Source of the DNA: Crocinitomicaceae bacterium
GTDB taxonomy: Bacteria > Bacteroidota > Bacteroidia > Flavobacteriales_D > Crocinitomicaceae
Length of the DNA: 64,000 nt
Assembly (NCBI GenBank): GCA_030830785.1
Contig: JAURMI010000006.1
Location: forward strand, 124,001 to 188,000
Direction: 5' to 3'
Part shown: positions 25,720 through 34,833 of the stretch, piece after piece
How the letters are laid out: each line of letters starts with the position of its first letter
Position numbering within the stretch: position 1 is the stretch's first letter
The notes under the pieces: model-generated
The model's input: only the letters and a program-made list of their open reading frames with translations
What the model was told of the DNA's origin: nothing
Database searches by the model: none
Translations under genes and position numbers: made by a program

Positions 25720-27609
25720 TTACACTACGAATCGGAAAATACGATCAAAACGAATGCCTAAGAAACTATCCACAAATGGTGATTTAGAAAACCAAACAAA
25801 GGAAGCCCTTCCAACTATGTGATCTTCAGGTACAAAGCCCCAAACTCGGGAATCTGCAGAATGAAAGCGATTATCACCCATCATCCAATAATAATTCATT
25901 GCAAATTGATACGAAGTTGTTTTTTTTCCGTCAATGTATATATCATCTCCTTTTATGGATAGCTTATGACCTTCATAGGCTGAAATAATTCTTTTATACC
26001 ATGCAATGTTTTTACTATTGATTGCAATGCGTTGACCTTTTTTCGGTATTTGAAATTTTTGAAAATCTGTCATCGTATTAGACACATTAAAATCCTTTGG
26101 AAACTGTTCTAAATTAGCTATTTTACTTAAAGCTGGTGTGCGATAATAAGTATTAAATAGTTGTAATTGTAGTGTAATTGTTTGCCAAATATTTGACTCC
26201 ATTTTATCAATTTCAAGTTTTACGTTAAAATCTTTTTCAATTTTTTGTTTTTCTTTTTTGGTTAGATTTAACTTGTAATTTTCAGGATCCGAAAAAGCAT
26301 CGAAGTCTATACGAGCTCTATCGTCTGAATTTTCAAGTCCATAGCGTCTTAACATTTCCTGAACTGAGGGAAAGTTCACTTTGGATTTAGAAATACTGTA
26401 CATTAGTGCCTGTCCCGGTGAAATAAATGCTTTATTACCATTCACATAAAGCGTGGAATTCTTAATCTCAATGAAATCTCCTGGTATGCCTACGCATCGT
26501 TTAATATAATTCTCTCGTTTATCTACAGGTCTGTAAATAAGGCCACCATGGGTAAGCCCTTCTCTGTATTCCATAGATAATATTGGGAAATAACCAGCAG
26601 CGAAGTGTTTCCTTGCCTTTTCTTTCCAAAAACTATAGCCATTTATATACTCTTCAAAAAGTTTATTTTGCCCAATTGAATCTAGCGTTTTGAATTCTAC
26701 ACCGTTGTTTGACTTACTTATTAAAAATTGACTAAATGCTTCGTTATTCAAAAGTCCATGAAAATCATGGCCCATTAGTCCGTTGGGAGTGCGCGGATCT
26801 AAAATAGCGGTATCGCCTGAAGGGAAATTGAAAACAACCACATCATTGCGTTCAATTTTGCTCCATCCTGGAATGCGCGTGTAAGTTCCTGTTTCCCAAT
26901 TCAAATATGACTTAACATTGAGAAAGGGCACGATATTATGGACCAAAGGATAGGAGAGGGGGGTAATAGGAACTTTTGGTCCGTATGCCAATTTATTGAC
27001 GAATAAAAAGTCGCCTACTACCATTGTTTTCTCCATAGATCCGGTTGGAATCTGAAAGGGTTCAAATGAATAGGTTCGAATTACTGCCGCTGCAACTAAG
27101 GCCCAAACAAAAGAATCGCCATATTCTTTTACTCGCGGTTTGCTTCCAGGTTTGTCCCTTGTAACCTTATCTAAAATTATTGCCAGGGCATGACCAATAA
27201 CTGGAAGAGCCATAAAAAGAATGATATGATCACCCCATTTTCTTTGTTCTATTTCTTTGGAATTTGCCCAATTGGTAGGTTGTCCATAATGAAGATCTTG
27301 TTCTTTGGCAGTTTTAAAAAATAAGAAGTACGGGAAAAACAAGCCTTGTAGCGTTTGTTGGAAACTGAAAAAACCGAAACGACGCAATAAGCTCACATTT
27401 ATGGTCATCCACATTACCAAATGCACACCCGGAAATATCAAAAGTAATGACCACCATGGCTTATTTAAGACACTTTTAAATAAAATAAAATAATTGTAGC
27501 CCGGTAATAGTGCCTCCCATTGCTTTCTTCCCAATTTAGGAAAAATTTTATGCCATTGTGCAATATAGGGATGGACCAATAAAAATAAATAATAATATAA
27601 GAAACTCAT
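25720..27609 (-). CDS. lepB: Signal peptidase I with extended N-terminal membrane region
   Basis: IPTGSMEKTMVVGDFLFVNK; YIKRCVGIPGDFIEI; YWMMGDNRFHSADSRVWGFVPEDHIVGRASFVWFS. Confidence 0.93.
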   Translation of the reverse strand: MSFLYYYLFLLVHPYIAQWHKIFPKLGRKQWEALLPGYNYFILFKSVLNKPWWSLLLIFPGVHLVMWMTINVSLLRRFGFFSFQQTLQGLFFPYFLFFKTAKEQDLHYGQPTNWANSKEIEQRKWGDHIILFMALPVIGHALAIILDKVTRDKPGSKPRVKEYGDSFVWALVAAAVIRTYSFEPFQIPTGSMEKTMVVGDFLFVNKLAYGPKVPITPLSYPLVHNIVPFLNVKSYLNWETGTYTRIPGWSKIERNDVVVFNFPSGDTAILDPRTPNGLMGHDFHGLLNNEAFSQFLISKSNNGVEFKTLDSIGQNKLFEEYINGYSFWKEKARKHFAAGYFPILSMEYREGLTHGGLIYRPVDKRENYIKRCVGIPGDFIEIKNSTLYVNGNKAFISPGQALMYSISKSKVNFPSVQEMLRRYGLENSDDRARIDFDAFSDPENYKLNLTKKEKQKIEKDFNVKLEIDKMESNIWQTITLQLQLFNTYYRTPALSKIANLEQFPKDFNVSNTMTDFQKFQIPKKGQRIAINSKNIAWYKRIISAYEGHKLSIKGDDIYIDGKKTTSYQFAMNYYWMMGDNRFHSADSRVWGFVPEDHIVGRASFVWFSKSPFVDSFLGIRFDRIFRFVV

Positions 27610-28319
27610 GGTGTTATTTTTAATACATCAGACATGGTAAAAATACCTTTGCGCTCAAAGATAAATTCTGCAGCTAATACTGCGCCTAAAGCGAATCCTT
27701 TGCGGTTGTGCGCTATATGCTGAATTTGAATGCTGTCAATGTCTGAATCATAGTTAATTTTGTGTGTTCCAGGAATATTTGGCAAGCGGTGGGCCTGTAC
27801 TTCAATTTCTTGCTGATTATTTGGCCTTAACGACCAACCCTTGTAGTTTAAATTGATTTTTAAAATATCCTCAAGCAAAGAAATTGCTGTTCCGCTTGGG
27901 GCATCAAGTTTTTGGATATGGTGCGTTTCTTCAACGCTTAAAGTGTAGGATTTTTGACCTTCCATTAATAATGCCAGATGACGATTAAGTTCAAAAAATA
28001 AATTTACCCCCACACTGAAATTACTCGCGTATAATAAGGCGCTGTCATTTTTTATTATGGTTTTTCTAACCCGGGCTAGTTCATCATACCAAGCTGTTGT
28101 TCCTACTACTATTGGAATTTGTTTTTTGGCACAAAATTCAATGTGATTTGCAGCAAGCTCTGGCCTTGTAAATTCTATGCAAACATCTGTATTTGACCAA
28201 TCGGCCAAATCAACTGTCAACGTTGAATTTATTTTGGCGTTAATGTTGTGACCGCGTTCAATGGCAATTTCTTCAATTGCCTTGCCCATTTTGCCATAAC
28301 CGATTAATGCAATATTCAT
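27606..28319 (-). CDS. dapB: 4-hydroxy-tetrahydrodipicolinate reductase
   Basis: MNIALIGYGKMGKAIEEIA; VVGTTAWYD; SNFSVGVNLFFELN; EETHHIQKLDAPSGTAISL. Confidence 0.95.
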   Translation of the reverse strand: MNIALIGYGKMGKAIEEIAIERGHNINAKINSTLTVDLADWSNTDVCIEFTRPELAANHIEFCAKKQIPIVVGTTAWYDELARVRKTIIKNDSALLYASNFSVGVNLFFELNRHLALLMEGQKSYTLSVEETHHIQKLDAPSGTAISLLEDILKINLNYKGWSLRPNNQQEIEVQAHRLPNIPGTHKINYDSDIDSIQIQHIAHNRKGFALGAVLAAEFIFERKGIFTMSDVLKITP

Positions 28320-28338
28320 TGGATAAAGATAGGTTTTC

Positions 28339-28878
28339 TCAGCGAAAGGACAGTTGAATTTTAACGCCTAATAATCGAGTTGTTGTAATCATTGGATCAA
28401 CAGTAAAACTAAGATCCGACCCTGTGTCAAAATTTACAAAATGGGCTTCAGCTCCGGCTTCTGCAATTTGAAAAAGATAAATAGCGGTCATCCCTAAAAT
28501 GGATAAATCTCTCCAATCTAAATACTGTCTATAAAGTTGCAAGATGGCTGGATCATCGTAAGAAGACCACTGGGGGTCAAGCAAGCCACCTTCTTTTCTA
28601 TTTGTATATTCAGTTTTAAGACTCAATTGCGTTTGTTGATTTTGAACTAATAAGTATCCTGTTGCACCAAGACCTGCGTAAATGATTGGTACTTTCCAAA
28701 TTGCATTGTTGTGCAAATCTGAGGCAATACTATTTCTAACTTGCCCTGCGCCCGGAATTATTGCTGAATAAAGCATGCTTTTTTGATGGAATTCTAGCGC
28801 TAAACTGTCATGCATGTTGTGCACCTCTTGAGCATTTAATTGCGCAGAAAACAATAGAATGAAAAGCCTCAGCTTCAT
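28339..28878 (-). CDS. DUF5683-like membrane protein
   Basis: SAIIPGAGQVRNSIASDLHNNAIWKVPIIYAGLGATGYLL; position between parB and dapB. Confidence 0.82.
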   Translation of the reverse strand: MKLRLFILLFSAQLNAQEVHNMHDSLALEFHQKSMLYSAIIPGAGQVRNSIASDLHNNAIWKVPIIYAGLGATGYLLVQNQQTQLSLKTEYTNRKEGGLLDPQWSSYDDPAILQLYRQYLDWRDLSILGMTAIYLFQIAEAGAEAHFVNFDTGSDLSFTVDPMITTTRLLGVKIQLSFR

Positions 28879-29771
28879 TTTGACTTCTTTAACAATTCAA
28901 TAAGACGCTCCAAATCAGCCTCATTAGAAAAATGCACGATAAGCTTTCCGTTGCCTTTCTCAGATTTATCGATACTAACTTTTGTTTGTAATTGCTGTGT
29001 CAAAAAGGACAAATAAAGTTTATCGTTAGTAGAAAGGTTTGGCTTACTTTTAGAGCTTTTGGCTTTGCTTTTGGCAGTATTTTCTGGTTTAGAAATTGCT
29101 TCTACGTCTCTAACGGAGAGCTGCTCGTTTAGGATGCGTTGAAAAGCTAAATTTTGATCTTTTTGAGAATCTAATGCCAAAAGTGCTCTTGCATGCCCCA
29201 TGGTTATTTGCTTATCTCTGACTGCTGCCTGTATGGCATCTGGAAGTTTTAAAAGTCTTAAATGATTTGCAATATGTGAACGAGATTTGGCAATTTTTTC
29301 AGCGAGTTTGTCTTGAGTAAGTTGACATTCTTCTATTAATCGTTGATAGGAAAGTGCAACTTCAATGGCATTGAGGTCTTCGCGTTGTATATTTTCTACC
29401 AATGCTAATTCAAGCATGTTTTGATCATTTGCAATACGCACATAGGCTGGCACTTCTTTTAAACCTGCAATTTGGGCCGCTCTAAAACGTCGTTCACCTG
29501 AAATAAGCTGATAGCGATCACGACCCATTTTTCTCACTGTTAGGGGCTGAATTATACCATGTGCTATAATCGATAGTCTAAGTTCCTCTAAAGCCTTAAT
29601 TTCAAAATGTGTTCTCGGGTTAAATGGGTTGGCCTCAATGGCATCTATAGAAATTGAAGAGACAGAACCGACAGGAGCAGCTTGAGCACCTGTAATATCT
29701 GTTTGCGCATTTTCGAGAAGCGCACTTAAACCGCGCCCCAATGCTGGTTGTTTTTTTGCGTTAGAGCTCAT
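28875..29771 (-). CDS. parB: ParB chromosome-partitioning protein
   Basis: ALGRGLSALLENA; NPFNPRTHFEIKALEELRLSIIAHGIIQPLTVRK; YQLISGERRFRAAQIAGLKEVPAYV; start moved from 29804. Confidence 0.95.
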   Translation of the reverse strand: MSSNAKKQPALGRGLSALLENAQTDITGAQAAPVGSVSSISIDAIEANPFNPRTHFEIKALEELRLSIIAHGIIQPLTVRKMGRDRYQLISGERRFRAAQIAGLKEVPAYVRIANDQNMLELALVENIQREDLNAIEVALSYQRLIEECQLTQDKLAEKIAKSRSHIANHLRLLKLPDAIQAAVRDKQITMGHARALLALDSQKDQNLAFQRILNEQLSVRDVEAISKPENTAKSKAKSSKSKPNLSTNDKLYLSFLTQQLQTKVSIDKSEKGNGKLIVHFSNEADLERLIELLKKSK

Positions 29772-30573
29772 GATTGATATCGATGATTTTGTCGTTATTG
29801 CCAATTTTTGTTAGGTCATTTTTTTGCAATAATTCTCTTGCGAAATTCAAATAATTGATGGCTCCTTTGGAGGAGGCATCGTACATTATTACAGTTTGTC
29901 CATGGCTTGAGGCTTCGCTCAAGGTTGTATTTCTATGAATAACTGTATCAAAAACCAATTCTTGAAAGTGGGTTTTAACTTCGTCGACCACTTGATTTGC
30001 CAACCGTAAACGCGTATCATACATAGTTAAAATCATTCCTTCAATTTCTAAGGTAGGATTGAGCCTTCCTTGCACAATTTTAATAGTATTCAGCAATTTA
30101 CTCAGTCCCTCAAGGGCAAAATATTCACATTGAACAGGAATCATTACGGCATTTGACCCAACCAATGCATTTACAGTAATTAGACCTAGGGAAGGGGAGC
30201 AGTCAATGAGGATAAAATCATAATTATCTTTAATTTCATCAATCGAATCGCGTAAGAGGTATTCTCGATTAGGCAAATTAATCATTTCCAGCTCTGCACC
30301 AACGAGGTCTACATGGGATGGTAGTAAATGAAGATTTGGGTTGCTAGTCTGAAGTATCGCCTCTGAGGCCGGGAGTTTATTTACCAAACAGTCATAAATA
30401 TTCTTAACCGATTTAGGATCAAATCCTAAACCTGAAGTAGAATTGGCTTGGGGGTCTGCGTCAATTATTAAGACTTTGTATTCCAATACGCCAAGGCAAC
30501 CCCCTAAATTTATGGCAGTTGTTGTTTTCCCTACGCCTCCTTTTTGATTTGCTATGGCAATTGTTTTACCCAT
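29761..30573 (-). CDS. parA: ParA-family ATPase
   Basis: MGKTIAIANQKGGVGKTTTAINLGGCLG; VLIIDADPQANSTSGLG; start moved from 30651. Confidence 0.97.
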   Translation of the reverse strand: MGKTIAIANQKGGVGKTTTAINLGGCLGVLEYKVLIIDADPQANSTSGLGFDPKSVKNIYDCLVNKLPASEAILQTSNPNLHLLPSHVDLVGAELEMINLPNREYLLRDSIDEIKDNYDFILIDCSPSLGLITVNALVGSNAVMIPVQCEYFALEGLSKLLNTIKIVQGRLNPTLEIEGMILTMYDTRLRLANQVVDEVKTHFQELVFDTVIHRNTTLSEASSHGQTVIMYDASSKGAINYLNFARELLQKNDLTKIGNNDKIIDINHEL

Positions 30574-30577
30574 ATTC

Positions 30578-30596
30578 GTTCTCATTCTTTGAGAAC
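30578..30596. repeat. Inverted repeat in the parA 5' region
   Basis: GTTCTCA-ttctt-TGAGAAC, perfect 7-bp arms, about 5 nt from parA start. Confidence 0.7.
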
Positions 30597-30724
30597 ATAA
30601 AGTTACAAGTGTTAAGCATACTTTTGAACTAGTCCATTGGGAATTTATCAACGATTTAAGATCTATTGTGTCAATATCCTAATACATGGCCATTTGATCC
30701 TATTTAATAGGGGAAAATTTTATT

Positions 30725-30732
30725 TAACTTTG
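30725..30732 (+). promoter_or_regulatory. -7 promoter element TAACTTTG
   Basis: Exact TAnnTTTG, 4 nt before ATG 30737. Confidence 0.45.
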
Positions 30733-30736
30733 ATAT

Positions 30737-31195
30737 ATGGAATCCAAAATTTATTGGAGTATTGGATCGGACGCAAAGAATGATTCACAAATCATTGCGC
30801 CGGGAGTGGCACCTTTTCATATTTTACTCTTAAAGGATGAAATGGGTAGGGTATTTGTATGTCCAAGAATGTCAAACGCCAAATTTAGATCTAATGGCAT
30901 AGACTATAATTTGGTCAAAGAACTTTCACCTAGTTGTAACTTAGAAATAGCACATCAAAGCATTGATTGGAGAAAAATTTTTAAGCTCCCACCAATTGAA
31001 TTTATGGCCCAAATTCCAAATGCAGCCGAATCACAAAGCCCAAATGATGCACAAGGTCAAGAGCAAATACCAAATTCAGAGCAAAATTCACTTAGTGAAG
31101 AAAAATCAAATAAAGTGAAAGGTATCAATCTTCAACTCGTTCTGATTTATACATTAATTGCACTTATGTTGTTTTTACTTGCCTTTTACATTTAA
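30737..31195 (+). CDS. Hypothetical protein: degenerate FHA-like N-terminus, linker, C-terminal TM anchor
   Basis: YWSIGSDAKNDSQIIAPGVAPFHILLLKDEMGRVFVCPRMSNAKFRSNGIDY; C-terminal LVLIYTLIALMLFLLAFYI. Confidence 0.6.
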   Translation: MESKIYWSIGSDAKNDSQIIAPGVAPFHILLLKDEMGRVFVCPRMSNAKFRSNGIDYNLVKELSPSCNLEIAHQSIDWRKIFKLPPIEFMAQIPNAAESQSPNDAQGQEQIPNSEQNSLSEEKSNKVKGINLQLVLIYTLIALMLFLLAFYI

Positions 31196-31286
31196 GCGTA
31201 AAAAAATATTGATAGACTGTTCATTGAATAAGAAATAATTTGTAATATTGCACCCCCGTTCTATTGAAAGGGTTAAACTATCAGAG

Positions 31287-31643
31287 ATGAATGTCATTAA
31301 ACAAATCGAGCAAGAGCTAGTCGCTAAAAATGAATTGCCAGCTTTTAATGCCGGTGATACCATTATTGTATCCTATCGAATTGTGGAAGGAAGTAAAGAA
31401 CGAATTCAGCAATTCCAAGGGGTAGTATTACAGCGTCGTGGTGCGGGTGCAACTGAATCTTTCACTATTCGCAAAATGTCAGGAAACATTGGTGTAGAAC
31501 GTATCTTTCCTGTGAATTCTCCTTTTATAGAGAGTATCACTATTGTTAAAAAAGGTGCTGTTCGCAGAGCACGTATTTTCTATTTCCGTGAAAGAACTGG
31601 TAAATCAGCTCGAATTCGTGAGAAAAAGAATTTCAGCAAGTAA
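31287..31643 (+). CDS. rplS: 50S ribosomal protein L19
   Basis: FNAGDTIIVSYRIVEGSKERIQQFQGVVLQRRGAGATESFTIRKMSGNIGVERIFPVNSPFIESI; start moved from 31248. Confidence 0.97.
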   Translation: MNVIKQIEQELVAKNELPAFNAGDTIIVSYRIVEGSKERIQQFQGVVLQRRGAGATESFTIRKMSGNIGVERIFPVNSPFIESITIVKKGAVRRARIFYFRERTGKSARIREKKNFSK

Positions 31644-31664
31644 TTGTTAAAGATTAAATATTGA

Positions 31665-31695
31665 AAAGGAGCTAAGAGCTCCTTTTTTTTTTTTT
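31665..31695 (+). terminator. Rho-independent terminator after rplS
   Basis: AAAGGAGCT-aag-AGCTCCTTT followed by a 14-nt T tract. Confidence 0.92.
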
Positions 31696-31705
31696 TAAGC
31701 AAATT

Positions 31706-33742
31706 TTAGTCGAATGAAATGATTTGAAATTCTGTTCGTCTATTTAATGCTCGGTTGCTATCGGAATCATTGGGAACACGTGGCATTTCTTTGCCAAAAC
31801 CTTTATATGCTATCCGCTGTTCGAAAACCCCCATTAGTATTAGGTAGTCTGCGACGGCTTTGGCCCTTTTTTGCGATAAAATCAAATTATGTTGTGCATC
31901 CCCAACATCGTCAGTATGACCATTAATTTGAATATTTAAATTACTATTACTGCGCAAATATGCTGCAAATCCACGAAGCAATAATTGAGCACTTTTACTT
32001 AATGTTGCCGCATCGGTATCAAAAATAATGGCTTCAATGGCATAGGCTGATCCTTCTTTTATGCTGTCTATTTTTAAAATGGAGGTTTCTAGTTTTTGAT
32101 TGGCACTTTTTAATTGTATTGTATCTAGAATTTGCGCTTGAAAACTGTAGCCAGTTTTGCTTGCTTCAAGACTTATTTTTTGGTCCACTCTTACAGCAAT
32201 TGCATAAGAGCCATCTTCATTACTTTCAATGTGCCGTTCTGGTATTTTTTCATCTTCGTACCGAACATGAATGTCAGCCTTGGAAATGCTATTCCCATTA
32301 GAATCTTGAAGTTTTCCAGTGAGTATTTTTGTTTCTTTTGGCCTGGCTTCACTGTATAAATCAAAACTATATATATCCCAATTTTGATTTTGTGAACTCG
32401 AAAAATATGCGCGTTTCCCATCTGTTGAGACAAACAAACCTAATTCATCACCTTCGGTATTAATTGGATAACCTAGATTAACAATAGGCCCCCAGCCATC
32501 TGCTTCCTTGCGCATCATAAAGATATCTAATCCACCCATCCCCGGTCTTTGACGACTCGTTTGAGATACAAAATAAAAGGTTTCGCCATCTTGATGAAAA
32601 AAGGGGCTTTTGTCTTTTCCAGGTGTATTTATAAGGTCAAAAGGTTGTGCTTGCCCCCAGGTGCCATCGCTTTGTTTTTCGCTGAAATAGATATCATTAT
32701 CTTGACTGCCTTTTCTCAGACTAGTAAAATATAATATTTTGCCATCCGAAGAAAGGGAGGGTTGTGCTTCCCAACCATCTTTTGTATTGATATTAGGCCC
32801 CAAATTGATTAAAGGCCCCCAATTATATTGATCCCCTTTTTGAAGACTGGCTTCATATCGGCTACTGTATAAATCGCAATTGAGGTAATCTTGATTGTAT
32901 ACCCGTTCTACCTTACAGGCGCAAATAATCAATTCGCGGTTATCTGCAGAAAGACTTGCCGATCCGTAATTGTAAAAGCGACCGTCATTAAAAGGTGTAT
33001 CTAATGGTCTTCCCTTATCAAAATCTAAATCATTCTCGCTGTTTGATAGCGTAAATTCTTCTTGAACATAGCCCGCAATATCGCCTAAATTAGTTTTATC
33101 TGCTTTGCGGGTATAGAATAACATAGAATTATCCGGACTCAGCATGGGAAAGTATTCGTCTTCTTCACTGCTAGCACCAGCAACTTTGATAACGTTAAAG
33201 GGGACCGGATGTTTTTTTGCTTCCGGTGCAAAACGCAATTCTTTGTAAACAGGTTGGAAATCATTTTTCAATTTGAAATAATTCTCCGAGTGGTCACCTG
33301 GAAATATAGAATCAAAATGCATGAAATCTTCTAAATAACTCAATGCAGCGGCATTTTCATTTAAATAATATAAGATTTTTGCGCAGTCCAAATAGGCTTC
33401 AGCTTCATAGCTAGGGCATTTTTGTATACTTCCTTTATAAAAAACAAGGGCCTTCTGTAAGATTAATTTCCCTTGTTGCATCGTTTGCTCTTGTTTGCTC
33501 AAACGCATACCTTCGAAGTAATGCAATTTTGCTAAGAGGTAATAAGCTTGGACGTTATTGGGATATTTTTTAACAACCATCGCCAAGGCTTGGACCTGTT
33601 GGTCAAAATTTTTAATGGCAAGCGCCTCGTTAATAACTTTGGAGATTTTTTTATCCGTTGTATTGCAATTTGAACTTTGTGCTTTGCAATTGAATCCCAA
33701 AACAAAAAAAGCCATCAAGGTATAAAGCGTAACGAATTTCAT
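31706..33742 (-). CDS. OmpA-family protein with TPR, PD40 propeller and carboxypeptidase-regulatory-like domain (PorE-like)
   Basis: TPR N-term; PD40 strands (QPSLSSDGKILYFTSLRKGSQDNDIYFSE); CRD (ILTGKLQDSNGNSISKADIHV); OmpA_C (INGHTDDVGDAQHNLILSQKRAKAVADYL). Confidence 0.88.
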   Translation of the reverse strand: MKFVTLYTLMAFFVLGFNCKAQSSNCNTTDKKISKVINEALAIKNFDQQVQALAMVVKKYPNNVQAYYLLAKLHYFEGMRLSKQEQTMQQGKLILQKALVFYKGSIQKCPSYEAEAYLDCAKILYYLNENAAALSYLEDFMHFDSIFPGDHSENYFKLKNDFQPVYKELRFAPEAKKHPVPFNVIKVAGASSEEDEYFPMLSPDNSMLFYTRKADKTNLGDIAGYVQEEFTLSNSENDLDFDKGRPLDTPFNDGRFYNYGSASLSADNRELIICACKVERVYNQDYLNCDLYSSRYEASLQKGDQYNWGPLINLGPNINTKDGWEAQPSLSSDGKILYFTSLRKGSQDNDIYFSEKQSDGTWGQAQPFDLINTPGKDKSPFFHQDGETFYFVSQTSRQRPGMGGLDIFMMRKEADGWGPIVNLGYPINTEGDELGLFVSTDGKRAYFSSSQNQNWDIYSFDLYSEARPKETKILTGKLQDSNGNSISKADIHVRYEDEKIPERHIESNEDGSYAIAVRVDQKISLEASKTGYSFQAQILDTIQLKSANQKLETSILKIDSIKEGSAYAIEAIIFDTDAATLSKSAQLLLRGFAAYLRSNSNLNIQINGHTDDVGDAQHNLILSQKRAKAVADYLILMGVFEQRIAYKGFGKEMPRVPNDSDSNRALNRRTEFQIISFD

Positions 33743-33773
33743 ACAAATCGTTTAACGAAAATCCTTTAAAAAG

Positions 33774-34790
33774 TTACATATTTTCAATGGAATGAACGCA
33801 GTAAGAGATTTGTTCTATGGAGATGTCTAGATGGGTTACAGCACGGATCATGCCAGGGCCAAACGGCATGCATAAAATGCCTTTGGATTTTAATGCTTCA
33901 ATGAATGGATCTCTTTGGTCTTCCTCATTTAATGAAGCAACCACAATGTTTGTTTGAACGGTCATTACTTCCTTTACCTTGCTACATTTTTTTAAAGCGC
34001 TTTCCAAAAGTTTGGCATGTTGGTGGTCTTCAATTAGACGTGTTACATTGTTTTTTAGTGCGAAAAGGCCTCCTGCTGCAATTATGCCACCTTGTCGCAT
34101 CCCTCCTCCAAAAACTTTTCTGACACGCCTTGCCTTTTCGATAAACGAAGCGCTACCCAAGAGCAATGAACCCACTGGAGCACCAAGGCCTTTAGATAAG
34201 CATATAGACATGCTATCGAAGAAAGTGCCATAGTCTTTGGGATTCATTTTATTAACAGCAAGCGCATTGAATACGCGTGCTCCATCCAAATGTAGGGGCA
34301 AACCGATTGTTTTACAGAGTGTGCTAATTTTAGATAGTTCATTAATATCATATACTGCCCCTCCGCCTCTATTGGCAGTGTCTTCCAAGGATACGAGCTG
34401 TGTTATTGGGAAATGGACATCGTGAACTGGGTTAATCCACGATGCAATTTGATTTGCCGTTATTCTACCCCTGTCGCCGGGTAGCAGGCGCACTGATGCA
34501 CCAGAATTTTTAGCTATACCACCTCCTTCATATTTGTATATATGGCTTTCTTCATGGCAAATAACTTCACCACCTGGTGTAACATGCACATTTATAGCAA
34601 TTTGATTGGTTTGGGTACCTGAACTGCAAAACAATGCAGCCTCTTTTCCAAATAATGTTGCACCATATTTTTCAAGCGCAATTATCGTTGGGTCTTCTTT
34701 GAATACGTCGTCGCCTACATGTGCATTGGCCATCGCCTCTCGCATGGCTTGGCATGGTTGGGTCACTGTATCACTTCGAAGGTCTATCAT
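33774..34790 (-). CDS. ltaE: Low-specificity L-threonine aldolase (GLY1/LtaE-like)
   Basis: MIDLRSDTVTQPCQAMREAM; DDVFKEDPT; LHLDGARVFNAL; SICLSKGLGAPVGSLL (PLP Lys). Confidence 0.93.
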   Translation of the reverse strand: MIDLRSDTVTQPCQAMREAMANAHVGDDVFKEDPTIIALEKYGATLFGKEAALFCSSGTQTNQIAINVHVTPGGEVICHEESHIYKYEGGGIAKNSGASVRLLPGDRGRITANQIASWINPVHDVHFPITQLVSLEDTANRGGGAVYDINELSKISTLCKTIGLPLHLDGARVFNALAVNKMNPKDYGTFFDSMSICLSKGLGAPVGSLLLGSASFIEKARRVRKVFGGGMRQGGIIAAGGLFALKNNVTRLIEDHQHAKLLESALKKCSKVKEVMTVQTNIVVASLNEEDQRDPFIEALKSKGILCMPFGPGMIRAVTHLDISIEQISYCVHSIENM

Positions 34791-34804
34791 TTTTGTACTT
34801 TTAA

Positions 34805-34812
34805 CAAAAATA
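34805..34812 (-). promoter_or_regulatory. -7 element TATTTTTG for threonine aldolase gene
   Basis: TAnnTTTG on minus strand, 14 nt before ATG 34790. Confidence 0.4.
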
Positions 34813-34833
34813 CAAGAACCTTTGGATATCTAC

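Noticed and set aside
31772-31795. AACACGTGG at 3' end of the OmpA-family gene as parS
   Set aside because: Only one half resembles parS; not a dyad.
34606-34833. N-terminal extension of the TauE/SafE ORF
   Set aside because: Would overlap the divergent threonine aldolase gene by 185 nt; the membrane protein logically begins at ATG 34834.
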